From positions 1-37,963 of the forward strand of contig CAMBSB010000034.1 in the NCBI GenBank assembly GCA_945870155.1: a stretch of 37,963 nucleotides of DNA, written 5' to 3'. This document shows positions 17,596 through 25,188 of the stretch, piece after piece; within the stretch, counting starts at the first letter, position 1, and every line of letters begins with the position of its first letter. The DNA comes from Paludibacter jiangxiensis. GTDB lineage: Bacteria; Bacteroidota; Bacteroidia; Bacteroidales; Paludibacteraceae. The notes below the pieces were generated by a model. That model did not search any database, was not told the DNA's origin, and saw only the letters and a list, made by a program, of their open reading frames with translations. The position numbers were made by a program, and so were the translations under genes.

Positions 17596-18616
17596 TAATT
17601 CTTGAATAGTTATTAATTAAAAAATCAGCATTCTTTTGTGGATGTTCTTTCCAGTCAATATCATCATTGTTCCAACGGGTATTTATACCATCGCTAAAAA
17701 GACAAAGTGAGTCTCCTTGATCAAAAGTCAATTCAAAAACATTTGGTGTACGAATATTGTGTCCTAATATCCCACCAAAAGAAATTAAACTTTTTTTGCC
17801 ATTTGATGTTTGTATAAAACCTTCGATATTACCTACTCCAACAAAATAGATTTTTGATGTTTCAATATTAATTATGGCAATCCCCACTACAGCTCCCCGG
17901 GTTCCTCGGGCTGCTTGATGTATATATTTTACCAATTTATCAAGAGGAAGGTCACTTTTAAGGAGAATTTGTTCCTTTATTAAATTCGATGCCAAATGTG
18001 CTTCTTTACCATGACCTAAACCATCAATTATGGCTACCATAGTTTTTGTTGGACTTAAATGACTTATTAAATAAGTATCTCCATTCAGAGTTTCGCCGGG
18101 TTTTGGACGAGAAACTGCACCTGTTATCAAACTATGATTTGTTCCTAACCAACGATTATCAGGAACCCATTTTACAATACGTATACAATGTTTATAATTA
18201 TGTGAGGTTTGAAAATCTAATCCATTTACCGATACGTCTAAAGTAGGGTTTACTTCGAAAATATCTGAAAATCTGCGAATTGTGCCCAATCCGATTCCTA
18301 GTGTTTTTGTATCGGTAACACCGTCGAGTATGGCATCATCAACATTCACAATTCCATTTCCTCCATCACAGCACCATATTTCAATGGCCTTACTATCATC
18401 ATCGCTTTGTAACTGGCAAATCATTATTTTGCCCTTACCTCCACCATGTTTTAAAACATTTGTTACTAATTCAGAAACTAGGATTGCAACTTCACCGGTT
18501 TTCACACTATCAAATCCTAGTTGACCTGCTAAACTTACAGCTTTTCGTCTACATACACCCACATCAGCATCACTATCTATCTCAAGTATGAGTATTTGTT
18601 CACGATTCATCTCCAT
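17555..18616 (-). CDS. RsbT/RsbW-like ATPase fused to RsbX/SpoIIE-like PP2C phosphatase
   Basis: Two regulators in one chain of 353 residues. Residues about 8-150 are a GHKL ATPase domain (N box [12 protein letters not shown] with E49 and N53, [18 protein letters not shown]). Residues about 160-352 are a PP2C-type phosphatase with the metal-site acids in place: D180 in NGDTY, IDGLGHG (D198), SDGI (D309) and NDDATV (342-347). In Gram-positive stressosomes RsbX resets phosphorylated RsbS and RsbR; the same job is inferred here. Met3 (ATG at 18610) gives an ATGA overlap with the rsbT stop and is an equally good start. The downstream kinase overlaps its 3' end, so the genes are probably translationally coupled. 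Confidence 0.88.
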   Translation of the reverse strand: MEMNREQILILEIDSDADVGVCRRKAVSLAGQLGFDSVKTGEVAILVSELVTNVLKHGGGKGKIMICQLQSDDDSKAIEIWCCDGGNGIVNVDDAILDGVTDTKTLGIGLGTIRRFSDIFEVNPTLDVSVNGLDFQTSHNYKHCIRIVKWVPDNRWLGTNHSLITGAVSRPKPGETLNGDTYLISHLSPTKTMVAIIDGLGHGKEAHLASNLIKEQILLKSDLPLDKLVKYIHQAARGTRGAVVGIAIINIETSKIYFVGVGNIEGFIQTSNGKKSLISFGGILGHNIRTPNVFELTFDQGDSLCLFSDGINTRWNNDDIDWKEHPQKNADFLINNYSRINDDATVLIINYST

Positions 18617-19038
18617 TTTGTTATTCTTACAGTTGTTCCTACATTTAGCTTGGAATATATCTCAAAAATATCAACAAGTCTTTTCGACCCTGGTAAACCA
18701 TAGCCCATTCCTTGTCCAGACGTATATCCATCGGTCATCACTAAATCAATATTTTCAATTCCAGGTCCTTTATCAATACAGGTTATTATCAATGCATTAC
18801 GCTCCTGAACAAGACCTTTTTCAATAATCACCTCACCTCCACCAGCATACATATACATATTTCTAAAAAGCTCGGAAACTGCTGTAGTTATACGGGTTTG
18901 ATCAACAATTCCCATACCGGCTTCTTTAGCGTATTGACGCACTATCTGCCTGGCTTTTACAATGTCATATTCGTTTTGAATTGGACAATTTTCGAGCAAT
19001 TCCCAGCTTTTATCTGATACTATTTCATGCATTTGCAA
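18607..19038 (-). CDS. rsbT: Stressosome switch protein kinase RsbT
   Basis: Serine/threonine kinase of the GHKL fold, known in Bacillus to be held by the RsbR-RsbS stressosome and released once it has phosphorylated their STAS domains. The 143 residues align over the full family length. The N box SELFRNMYMY (E56, N60), the Mg/ATP motif CIDKGPGI (D89, G91, G93) and the G2 loop GQGMGYGLPGSKRLVD (about 108-123) are all intact. Its partners rsbS and rsbR lie directly upstream. The downstream fusion gene overlaps its stop by up to 10 bases. The downstream target here is probably not an RsbU phosphatase, since none is present. Confidence 0.93.
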   Translation of the reverse strand: MQMHEIVSDKSWELLENCPIQNEYDIVKARQIVRQYAKEAGMGIVDQTRITTAVSELFRNMYMYAGGGEVIIEKGLVQERNALIITCIDKGPGIENIDLVMTDGYTSGQGMGYGLPGSKRLVDIFEIYSKLNVGTTVRITKWR

Positions 19039-19043
19039 GTAAT

Positions 19044-19418
19044 TTAATCCTTATTTAATCGTTTCTCAAGCATTTCCATTCCATACTCCATATTTAGAGC
19101 TGTATCAACACCAGGCATTTCAAGTCCAAGTTCTACCAATGTAATAGCTACAGCCGGCTGCATACCAACAATAACAACTGCTGCATCCATTATAGCCGCC
19201 ATAGATGCCATACCCGAAAGAACTCTTCCAATAAATGAGTCTACCATTTCGAGTGTAGAAATATCAATTAATACTCCCTTTGCACCTGTACGATGAATTT
19301 CTTCTAAAATTTGCGATTGCAACTGGATGGCTAATCTGTCATGCATATCTACTTGAATTGAGACAATTAAGTAGTCGCGAATTTTAATAATCGGGATTCT
19401 TTTTTCGTTAAAAATCAT
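19044..19418 (-). CDS. rsbS: Stressosome core antagonist RsbS (single STAS domain)
   Basis: Core structural protein of the stressosome, a STAS-domain protein that sequesters RsbT until phosphorylated. The 124 residues form one STAS domain. The signature GVLIDISTLEMVDSFIGRVL contains S61 in VDSF, equivalent to the Ser phosphorylated by RsbT in Bacillus, and GMQPAVAITLVELGL forms the following strand and helix. It starts 3 bases after the end of the RsbR-type gene and ends 5 bases before rsbT, the conserved R-S-T order. Confidence 0.93.
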   Translation of the reverse strand: MIFNEKRIPIIKIRDYLIVSIQVDMHDRLAIQLQSQILEEIHRTGAKGVLIDISTLEMVDSFIGRVLSGMASMAAIMDAAVVIVGMQPAVAITLVELGLEMPGVDTALNMEYGMEMLEKRLNKD

Positions 19419-19421
19419 AGC

Positions 19422-20111
19422 TTATAATTGATTTTCTTCTTGTTCGAAAAAGTTTGTTTTAATTTTTCCACCAACGAGTTGATCGTTTTTCTTCATAGCA
19501 TAAATCATGGCATCTTGAAGTGTGGCTTTAGTAAGTATATTGGATAAATTAATACCCAAATGCACTATAGTTTGAGCAATGGCAGGGCTAATACCACTTA
19601 CAATACACTCAGCTCCCAATAAACGTGCCGCAGTTACTGTTTTAAGCAAGTGATTAGCAACTTGTGTATCAACAGTTGGAACACCAGTAATATCAAGAAT
19701 AGCAGTAGTACAACCTGTTGCAACAATTTTTTGCAACAAATTTTCCATCATTATTTGAGTTCGCTGGCTATCGAGGGTACCAATAACAGGTAAAATAAGT
19801 ATATTGTCCCAAACTTTGGAAACAGGACTCGACAACTCCATTAAATCTTCTTGCTGTTGAAGTATCGTTTTTTGTTGAACCTGAATTTTCTGAAGTTTTT
19901 CTTCCATTTCAGCTTTCATTTTAAGACTTTTTTTCAACTCATGGGTTAAGTCGTCAATCAATAGGTTGATTGCTTGTTCTACACCGGTTAAATCATCTTC
20001 AATGTCAGATTCGATTCTAATGTCCAGATCGCCTGCGGCAACTGATGATAGCACATCTTCAATATGATCGATACGTGCTTTGGCATTTTTAATTTGAGTG
20101 TTTGCTTCCAT
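19422..20111 (-). CDS. rsbR: RsbR-type stressosome scaffold with HAMP-like input domain and STAS domain
   Basis: Forms the stressosome shell with RsbS; its N-terminus should carry the input signal. Residues about 8-60 resemble a soluble HAMP domain (DVLSSVAAGDLDIRIESD, then LTGVEQAINLLIDDL). A coiled coil follows at about 55-95. The STAS domain lies at about 100-215, with LDITGVPTVDTQVANHL and GISPAIAQTIVHLGI matching the RsbR family closely. T149 (in VDT) and T181 (in AQT) are candidate RsbT phosphorylation sites. No membrane segment is present. This differs from Bacillus RsbRA-RD, whose input domains are globin-like, and from blue-light LOV types. It starts 8 bases after the second SpoIIAA-like gene. 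Confidence 0.9.
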   Translation of the reverse strand: MEANTQIKNAKARIDHIEDVLSSVAAGDLDIRIESDIEDDLTGVEQAINLLIDDLTHELKKSLKMKAEMEEKLQKIQVQQKTILQQQEDLMELSSPVSKVWDNILILPVIGTLDSQRTQIMMENLLQKIVATGCTTAILDITGVPTVDTQVANHLLKTVTAARLLGAECIVSGISPAIAQTIVHLGINLSNILTKATLQDAMIYAMKKNDQLVGGKIKTNFFEQEENQL

Positions 20112-20119
20112 AATATATT

Positions 20120-20482
20120 TTATCTTTTACTTTTTAACCATTTTATTGCTTCCTCATTTGTTTTGAAGAAATCTCCGTTTAATTTTACTATACCTGTTTT
20201 TATTAATACTTTAGCCATAATTCTGTTGTAAGCTGAACCTCCAACAAAAGCCACTTCCGATAAATTTAGTTTGCTTAAAGCCTCAGCCAGTGCTTCTCTT
20301 GTTTCTCGGTTTTCGACAACATAAACATCACTTATTATTGATATTAATTGTCTGAATCTTTTATCTTCTAATAAAGATCTAAGATTTTCGGACAATGGTT
20401 CAATATCAATAAGTTTTAAGTTCGCATTTGAACTAAGAACAACCACTTCATTTTCTTCGTCGTACTTTAATTCGTGATCCAT
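20120..20482 (-). CDS. SpoIIAA-like (STAS/SEC14-type) protein, second of two tandem paralogues
   Basis: Small 120-residue protein that resembles the SpoIIAA-like (STAS/SEC14) family: a beta-alpha core, NRIMAKVLIKTG, and the C-terminal FFKTNEEAIKWLKSKR. It is clearly homologous to the gene just upstream. The first 11 residues and the last ~60 are nearly identical, while about 12-45 has diverged. It carries the stretch LSEVAFVGGSAYNRIMAKV. Function is unknown; the position directly before rsbR suggests an accessory or input role in the stressosome. Confidence 0.6.
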   Translation of the reverse strand: MDHELKYDEENEVVVLSSNANLKLIDIEPLSENLRSLLEDKRFRQLISIISDVYVVENRETREALAEALSKLNLSEVAFVGGSAYNRIMAKVLIKTGIVKLNGDFFKTNEEAIKWLKSKR

Positions 20483-20563
20483 AATATTCTGTTTATTTAA
20501 ATTGAAAAATTAATTTAGCTTTAAATTTATAATCTTTTCTTTTTATTTTGCAAGCCTAAAAAA

Positions 20564-20926
20564 TCATCTTTTACTTTTCAACCATTTAATTGCATCTTCA
20601 TAAGTTTTAAAAAAATCTCCATTAATTTTTATCAAACCAGTTTTAATAAGTACACGGGCAATCATTCTATTTGCTGCACTACCCCCGACAAAAGCAACTT
20701 CCGTAATTTTCAGTTTGGATAATTGCTCACTTGTTGCTTCACGTGTATCACGATTTTCAACATTGTGTGTATCGCTCATCACCACCAACAATTGTCGATA
20801 AGGTTTGTTTTCGAACATATTTTTTACTTCTATAAAAATCGGATCAACTTCTTTTTGCAAGAAGTGATTCTTAAAAATTAGTACTCCAATGGCGTTTTCT
20901 TCGTCATACTTTAATTCATGTTCCAT
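20564..20926 (-). CDS. SpoIIAA-like (STAS/SEC14-type) protein, first gene of the stressosome operon
   Basis: Paralogue of the following gene, also 120 residues, with the same start (M-HELKYDEEN) and end (FFKT-E-AIKWLKSKR). The shared centre reads VENRDTREA, then VAFVGGSAANRM. The variable part (about residues 12-50) lies in the first strands of the predicted fold. The two genes are 81 bases apart, the longest gap inside this operon, and the gap is AT-rich without a clear promoter. Family assignment rests on pattern only. Its place behind the likely operon promoter suggests it is made together with the stressosome proteins. Confidence 0.6.
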   Translation of the reverse strand: MEHELKYDEENAIGVLIFKNHFLQKEVDPIFIEVKNMFENKPYRQLLVVMSDTHNVENRDTREATSEQLSKLKITEVAFVGGSAANRMIARVLIKTGLIKINGDFFKTYEDAIKWLKSKR

Positions 20927-20967
20927 GCTATACTGATTTTAAATAAATGATTTTGTTATGTAATGGG

Positions 20968-20975
20968 CAAAGATA
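20968..20975 (-). promoter_or_regulatory. Probable -7 element of the stressosome operon
   Basis: On the minus strand this reads TATCTTTG, a strong match to TAnnTTTG, 41 bases before the first ATG. A TTTG lies upstream (20991-20994), but the spacer is only 15 bases instead of 19-21. Confidence 0.45.
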
Positions 20976-21140
20976 ATGAAAATAAATTCACAAATGAATA
21001 AAAGAATAGTTTGTTTTATGTTAATATATGCATATTTTTAAAACTTGAAATTAAAATGCAATATTTATCTAATTTTTTGCACATTTTAGCTTAATTTGTG
21101 CTCTAAAAACTAATGTTTCATTAGTTCTAAAAATTTTTAA

Positions 21141-21194
21141 AATAATACCACAACAGGGCGATAATTTGTATTATCGCCCTGTTGTGGTATTATT
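21141..21194 (-). terminator. Very long perfect hairpin, terminator of the Wzz-like gene
   Basis: A perfect 25-base stem (21141-21165 pairs with 21170-21194) closes a 4-base loop TTGT. It lies 10 bases beyond the stop of the Wzz-like gene. On the minus strand it is followed by TTTTAAAAATTTTT. The stem is more than twice as long as the other terminators in this window. Confidence 0.8.
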
Positions 21195-21204
21195 AAGAAG
21201 TAAT

Positions 21205-22170
21205 TTATTCGCTTTTCAAATAGGTAATTAAATATTTAAAATTTTCAATTAAAATTGATATCAACAAAGCAATGACAAATCCTATCAAAATACTAATTAC
21301 TCCATATTTCACTCTTCCATTCTCAGGTATTGGATTTACAACAAAATTTGAAGGCAAAATAATCGGAGCTTTAAACCCCTCTAATCTAAATTGAACTCCT
21401 GCTTTAATATTTTGTAATTCTATAAGTTCCCCGTAAAATAACTGTTTTCTTTGCTCTCCTATTAACAATTTATTGTTTTCAATATTGAGTTGTTGGTCAT
21501 TCTGTTTAAAATAATTAACTCTTGCTAAACTATCAATGCGTTTTGATTCCGTCTCGCAAATATTAATTGTTGACAACATATTGCTTTTTTCAATATTATA
21601 ACTGTTAAGTAAAACTGAATTTGTATTTAAAAAATTTAGTATTGCGTTTTGAACAATGGGAACTTGATTTATATTTTTTGTTTTAATTACAAAATACAAT
21701 CTATCTTTCATTTTCAAATTTAAAGTATCGCTAAGCGAATGTTTGTTATCAAAATCAACTTCATCAGCGACATCATCATCTAAATAATCAATAACATCAT
21801 AACTGCTAATTTGCACAATATTTTTTGCAATGCTATCGGGTAATGATAATTTAATTCCAAAACTCAATGATTTATTCCTTGTAGAAGAAGCTTGTAATTG
21901 TTTCATAACTTCTTTAACTGTTTGTGCTTGCGGTCCGTTAATCATTGCCATTGCTTCTGCTCTATAAATTCTAGCTGACGAACGGGAGAAGTATTGACCC
22001 AAAATTATAGCCAAAACAAGAATGATTATTACTACAATTCTATTTCTATAACAAAGTTTTAATGCTTTACCAATTGTTTTAAAAATGTTTTGGAAAATAT
22101 TACCTAGCCAATTAAAAATTATGGTTAGTAATTGTAATAAATTGATTTCCTTAGAGTTATTTTCTTCCAT
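21205..22170 (-). CDS. Wzz-like chain-length determinant family membrane protein
   Basis: Predicted inner-membrane protein with the Wzz/polysaccharide co-polymerase layout. A first helix lies at about 46-62 (NRIVVIIILVLAIILGQYF). A long periplasmic part with a helical, coiled-coil-prone stretch (about 190-255) follows, then a second helix near the C-terminus (about 288-310, YGVISILIGFVIALLISILI) preceded by a Pro-containing VVNPIPENGRVKYG. The N-terminal cytoplasmic tail (about 45 residues) includes an amphipathic segment. No tyrosine-kinase domain is present. No polysaccharide genes lie nearby, so a role in chain length is uncertain. The rhomboid gene lies 68 bases upstream on the same strand. 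Confidence 0.65.
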   Translation of the reverse strand: MEENNSKEINLLQLLTIIFNWLGNIFQNIFKTIGKALKLCYRNRIVVIIILVLAIILGQYFSRSSARIYRAEAMAMINGPQAQTVKEVMKQLQASSTRNKSLSFGIKLSLPDSIAKNIVQISSYDVIDYLDDDVADEVDFDNKHSLSDTLNLKMKDRLYFVIKTKNINQVPIVQNAILNFLNTNSVLLNSYNIEKSNMLSTINICETESKRIDSLARVNYFKQNDQQLNIENNKLLIGEQRKQLFYGELIELQNIKAGVQFRLEGFKAPIILPSNFVVNPIPENGRVKYGVISILIGFVIALLISILIENFKYLITYLKSE

Positions 22171-22238
22171 AATACAACAATTTATGTGTTTTTAGTGTCA
22201 AAATTCATAATTATTAAAACAGTACAATTATGAAAGAT

Positions 22239-22946
22239 TTAGTTCAGACTTTTGTCATCAAAATTTTCTTCGTCTGTATTTATTTCTTCATAATTCAAAT
22301 CATCTTCTACATTTATTTCATCATCATCTTCTTCCCAAACTTTTAATGGTTTTTGTGGACCTGCATTTTTATATAAAAAAGATAATAACAAACCAGATAT
22401 TCCTCCGGACAAGTGACCTTCCCAAGATATTGGATCATTAATTTCCCATGGGAATAAATGCCATATCATACTTCCATATAGAAATGTAACAGTTAATGAT
22501 ATTGCAATTAAAGGTATGTGTTTTCGGATTATTCCACTAAAAAAAAGAAAAAAAGCAACAGAATAAATTAAACCACTTGCTCCAATATGCCAACTTTCAC
22601 GACCTATTACCCACAGAATGACACCACTAATAAGATAAGAAAAAATCAGAATTTTAGTTGCTATTTGTTTATAAAAAAAATACAAACATACGACTAAAGC
22701 CCAGAATGACAATACATTATTTATTAAATGCCCCCAACCTGAATGTATAAAAATATATGTAAAAATGCCCCAAATGTGATTAAAATCTCTTGGATATACA
22801 CCAGCTTTATGAAAATCTAAATCTAACCCAAACTCAATAATAAAAACCAATATAAAGCTAATACATATTAGAGTTGGGATAAATATAGCATGTATAAATT
22901 GTCTGCGCTCAGGGCTTAGTTTTTCATTGAAAATCATAAATTTCAA
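22239..22946 (-). CDS. Rhomboid-family intramembrane serine protease
   Basis: Membrane protease that cuts substrates within or beside their membrane helix. About six helices are seen. The expected motifs are present: HSGWGHLINN in the helix-2 region (about 73-82), the catalytic Ser in GASGLIYSV (about 122-130), and the catalytic His in GHLSGGISGLLLSF. The C-terminal ~45 residues are a cytoplasmic, strongly acidic tail (EEDDDEINVEDDLNYEE...), not part of the protease. Substrate unknown. It precedes the Wzz-like gene on the same strand. Confidence 0.88.
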   Translation of the reverse strand: MKFMIFNEKLSPERRQFIHAIFIPTLICISFILVFIIEFGLDLDFHKAGVYPRDFNHIWGIFTYIFIHSGWGHLINNVLSFWALVVCLYFFYKQIATKILIFSYLISGVILWVIGRESWHIGASGLIYSVAFFLFFSGIIRKHIPLIAISLTVTFLYGSMIWHLFPWEINDPISWEGHLSGGISGLLLSFLYKNAGPQKPLKVWEEDDDEINVEDDLNYEEINTDEENFDDKSLN

Positions 22947-23254
22947 ACTATTTTTACATTACTATGTTTTGTATAACGTAGATATTATTTGAAAATTATA
23001 AATATTACTCTATTTTTTTGATTATATTTTCAAATAATTTGCAATTTATTAAACATCAATGCTTTATAAATACTAAAAAATAATTTTCGAATATTTAGTT
23101 TAAATTTTCACAAATGAAGGAATTAAACTTAAGGAAAATTGATTTGCAGGTCTTATTCATAAGTTTAATAGCAATCAACTGTTCTATATTTAACATTTTA
23201 AAATAAATACGCAAATTTTCAATATTAACAAATATACTTAAAACGAATTGAAAA
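22947..23254. other. Non-coding gap between rhomboid and PurF-like genes
   Basis: 308 AT-rich bases. I see no gene, RNA or strong hairpin. It must carry the rhomboid promoter, but no TAnnTTTG element lies close to that start. The only minus-strand match (TATATTTG at 23229-23236) is near the PurF-like stop and far from the rhomboid ATG. Confidence 0.5.
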
Positions 23255-25063
23255 TTAGTTCAAAATACTGTCTATTCCTTCGTAGTAATTAATAAAAGCT
23301 TTATTAACTAATCTATTTCCTCCAGCTGTTGGATAATTTCCTGTAAAATACCAATCGCCTGTATGATTAGGACAAGCAGCATGTAAACCATCAATTGTTT
23401 GATAAACTAATTCTACCGGACAATCAACATCTGTAGGCGTTAACATATGTGCTATCTGAACTGAAATTTCATCTTGAGTAAAAGGTTTATAAATTTCTGT
23501 AACGTAATTAATTATCTCTTCCTTTGGTAAATTTTCCTGAGCTTTCGATTTAGAATAAACCTCATCAATTATTGATTGACGACCCGTATTTTTCAATAAT
23601 TCTATGGCAGCTCTAAAAGCACAAAACTCATTCATACGCGCCATATCTATACCATAATAATCGGGATAACGAACTTGAGGCGAAGATGAAACTATGACAA
23701 TTTTTTTTGGTTCTAAACGGTTCAAAATTTTCAAAATACTTTGTTTGAGTGTAGTGCCTCTAACAATTGAATCGTCAATAGCAACCAAATTATCAACTTT
23801 TGCTCTACGAATTGAGCCATAAGTAACATCGTAAACGTGTGTTGCTAAATCGTTTCGCTCATTATTTGTAGAGATGAACGTACGTAATTTGATATCCTTT
23901 ATTAATACCTTTTCAACTCTAATCGGTGCATTATTTGTCGCTTTTTTTATTCCATCTGTCATTCCATAAAAAGCAACTTCGGCCGTGTTTGGAATAAATG
24001 AAAAAACAGTATTTTCTATATCGTTATTTATTGCTTTTAAAATTGGTTGTGCCAATGTCTCACCTAGCCGTTTGCGTTCTTTGTAAATATCAATATCGCT
24101 TCCTCGTGAAAAATATATACGTTCGAAAGAGCATTTAGTTAAATTGAGTGATTCGGGTCTGATAGTTTCAAATTTGACAGTTCCATCCTTTTTAATTATC
24201 ATTGCTTCACCCGGTTTCAATTCATGTACTTCTTCTTCTTTCACATTCATAGCAGTCTGAATCACAGGTCTTTCAGATGCAGTTACCACAGTTTCATCAT
24301 TTATAAAATAATAAACCGGACGAATACCTTTGTGATCGCGAAAAACAAATGAATCGCCATGTCCTAACATTCCACAAATTGCATATCCACCATCCCACGT
24401 TTTTTCCGATTTGCGAATGAATGATGCAATATCAAGATTATCTTCAATTTTTTTGGTTATAACCAAATCGTTTGTGTAGCGTTGTCTTATTTTATTATAC
24501 TCTTTTTGTACTTCTCTATCAAGCTGAAATCCAAGCGATTCAAGCATCAGAAAAGTATCACCTTTATCGCGTGGATGTTGACCTTTTAGTGTGAGATGCT
24601 CAAATATTTCTTCCACATTAGTTAAATTGAAATTTCCTGCCAGTACCATTGTTCTATTCTTCCAGTTATGACGACGTAGAAAAGGGTGAACATAAGACAA
24701 TCCACTTTTACCCGTGGTACTGTAGCGTAAATGACCCAAATAAAGTTCTCCGGCAAACGGTAATTCAAGTTTTGCTTTTTCAGTATTTGATAAAACTTCA
24801 TGTGAGACATTGGACATTTTTTTGTTTATAGTTGCAAAAATTTCCTGAATAGCATTTTTGCCTTCAACTCTATCGCGCCATATATATTCCTCACCCGGAG
24901 GCATATCGAGTTTAACTGTAGCCAGTCCTGCACCCTCTTGGCCTCTATTATGTTGTTTCTCCATAAGCAAATACATTTTTTGCAATCCGTACTGCCAGGT
25001 ACCATATTTTTCTTGATAATAATTAAGAGGCTTTAAAAGCCTAATCATTGCTATACCGCACAT
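23255..25063 (-). CDS. Amidophosphoribosyltransferase (PurF) family protein, long form
   Basis: PurF-type enzyme, which would make 5-phosphoribosylamine from PRPP and glutamine in purine synthesis. The start MCGIAM places the nucleophile Cys2 correctly. The glutaminase domain shows QHNRGQEGAGLATV, GHLRYSTTGKSG and AGNFNLTN. The phosphoribosyltransferase domain has an intact PRPP loop, LVAIDDSIVRGTTLKQS, near residue 420. At 602 residues it is about 100 longer than standard PurF (about 470-510), with added length in the glutaminase domain. Bacteroidota often carry this long form beside glutamine enzymes, possibly as well as an ordinary PurF. It follows glmS on the same strand with a terminator between them. 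Whether it is the main PurF cannot be told here. Confidence 0.82.
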   Translation of the reverse strand: MCGIAMIRLLKPLNYYQEKYGTWQYGLQKMYLLMEKQHNRGQEGAGLATVKLDMPPGEEYIWRDRVEGKNAIQEIFATINKKMSNVSHEVLSNTEKAKLELPFAGELYLGHLRYSTTGKSGLSYVHPFLRRHNWKNRTMVLAGNFNLTNVEEIFEHLTLKGQHPRDKGDTFLMLESLGFQLDREVQKEYNKIRQRYTNDLVITKKIEDNLDIASFIRKSEKTWDGGYAICGMLGHGDSFVFRDHKGIRPVYYFINDETVVTASERPVIQTAMNVKEEEVHELKPGEAMIIKKDGTVKFETIRPESLNLTKCSFERIYFSRGSDIDIYKERKRLGETLAQPILKAINNDIENTVFSFIPNTAEVAFYGMTDGIKKATNNAPIRVEKVLIKDIKLRTFISTNNERNDLATHVYDVTYGSIRRAKVDNLVAIDDSIVRGTTLKQSILKILNRLEPKKIVIVSSSPQVRYPDYYGIDMARMNEFCAFRAAIELLKNTGRQSIIDEVYSKSKAQENLPKEEIINYVTEIYKPFTQDEISVQIAHMLTPTDVDCPVELVYQTIDGLHAACPNHTGDWYFTGNYPTAGGNRLVNKAFINYYEGIDSILN

Positions 25064-25143
25064 AAATTTTGAATGGTTTGAAAAATTGAGAAAATGATTT
25101 TTAATTTAAATCTGATTTTAATATTAATTCAACTAAATTTAAT

Positions 25144-25180
25144 AAAAAAACCCTCCAAGAGAAATCCGAAGGGTTTTTTT
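25144..25180 (-). terminator. Rho-independent terminator after glmS
   Basis: An 11-base perfect stem (AAAAAAACCCT / AGGGTTTTTTT) with a 15-base loop, 8 bases beyond the glmS stop. The T run on the minus strand suits termination of glmS. The PurF-like gene would then need its own promoter in the remaining ~80 bases, where I see none that matches. Confidence 0.8.
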
Positions 25181-25188
25181 AATACATT

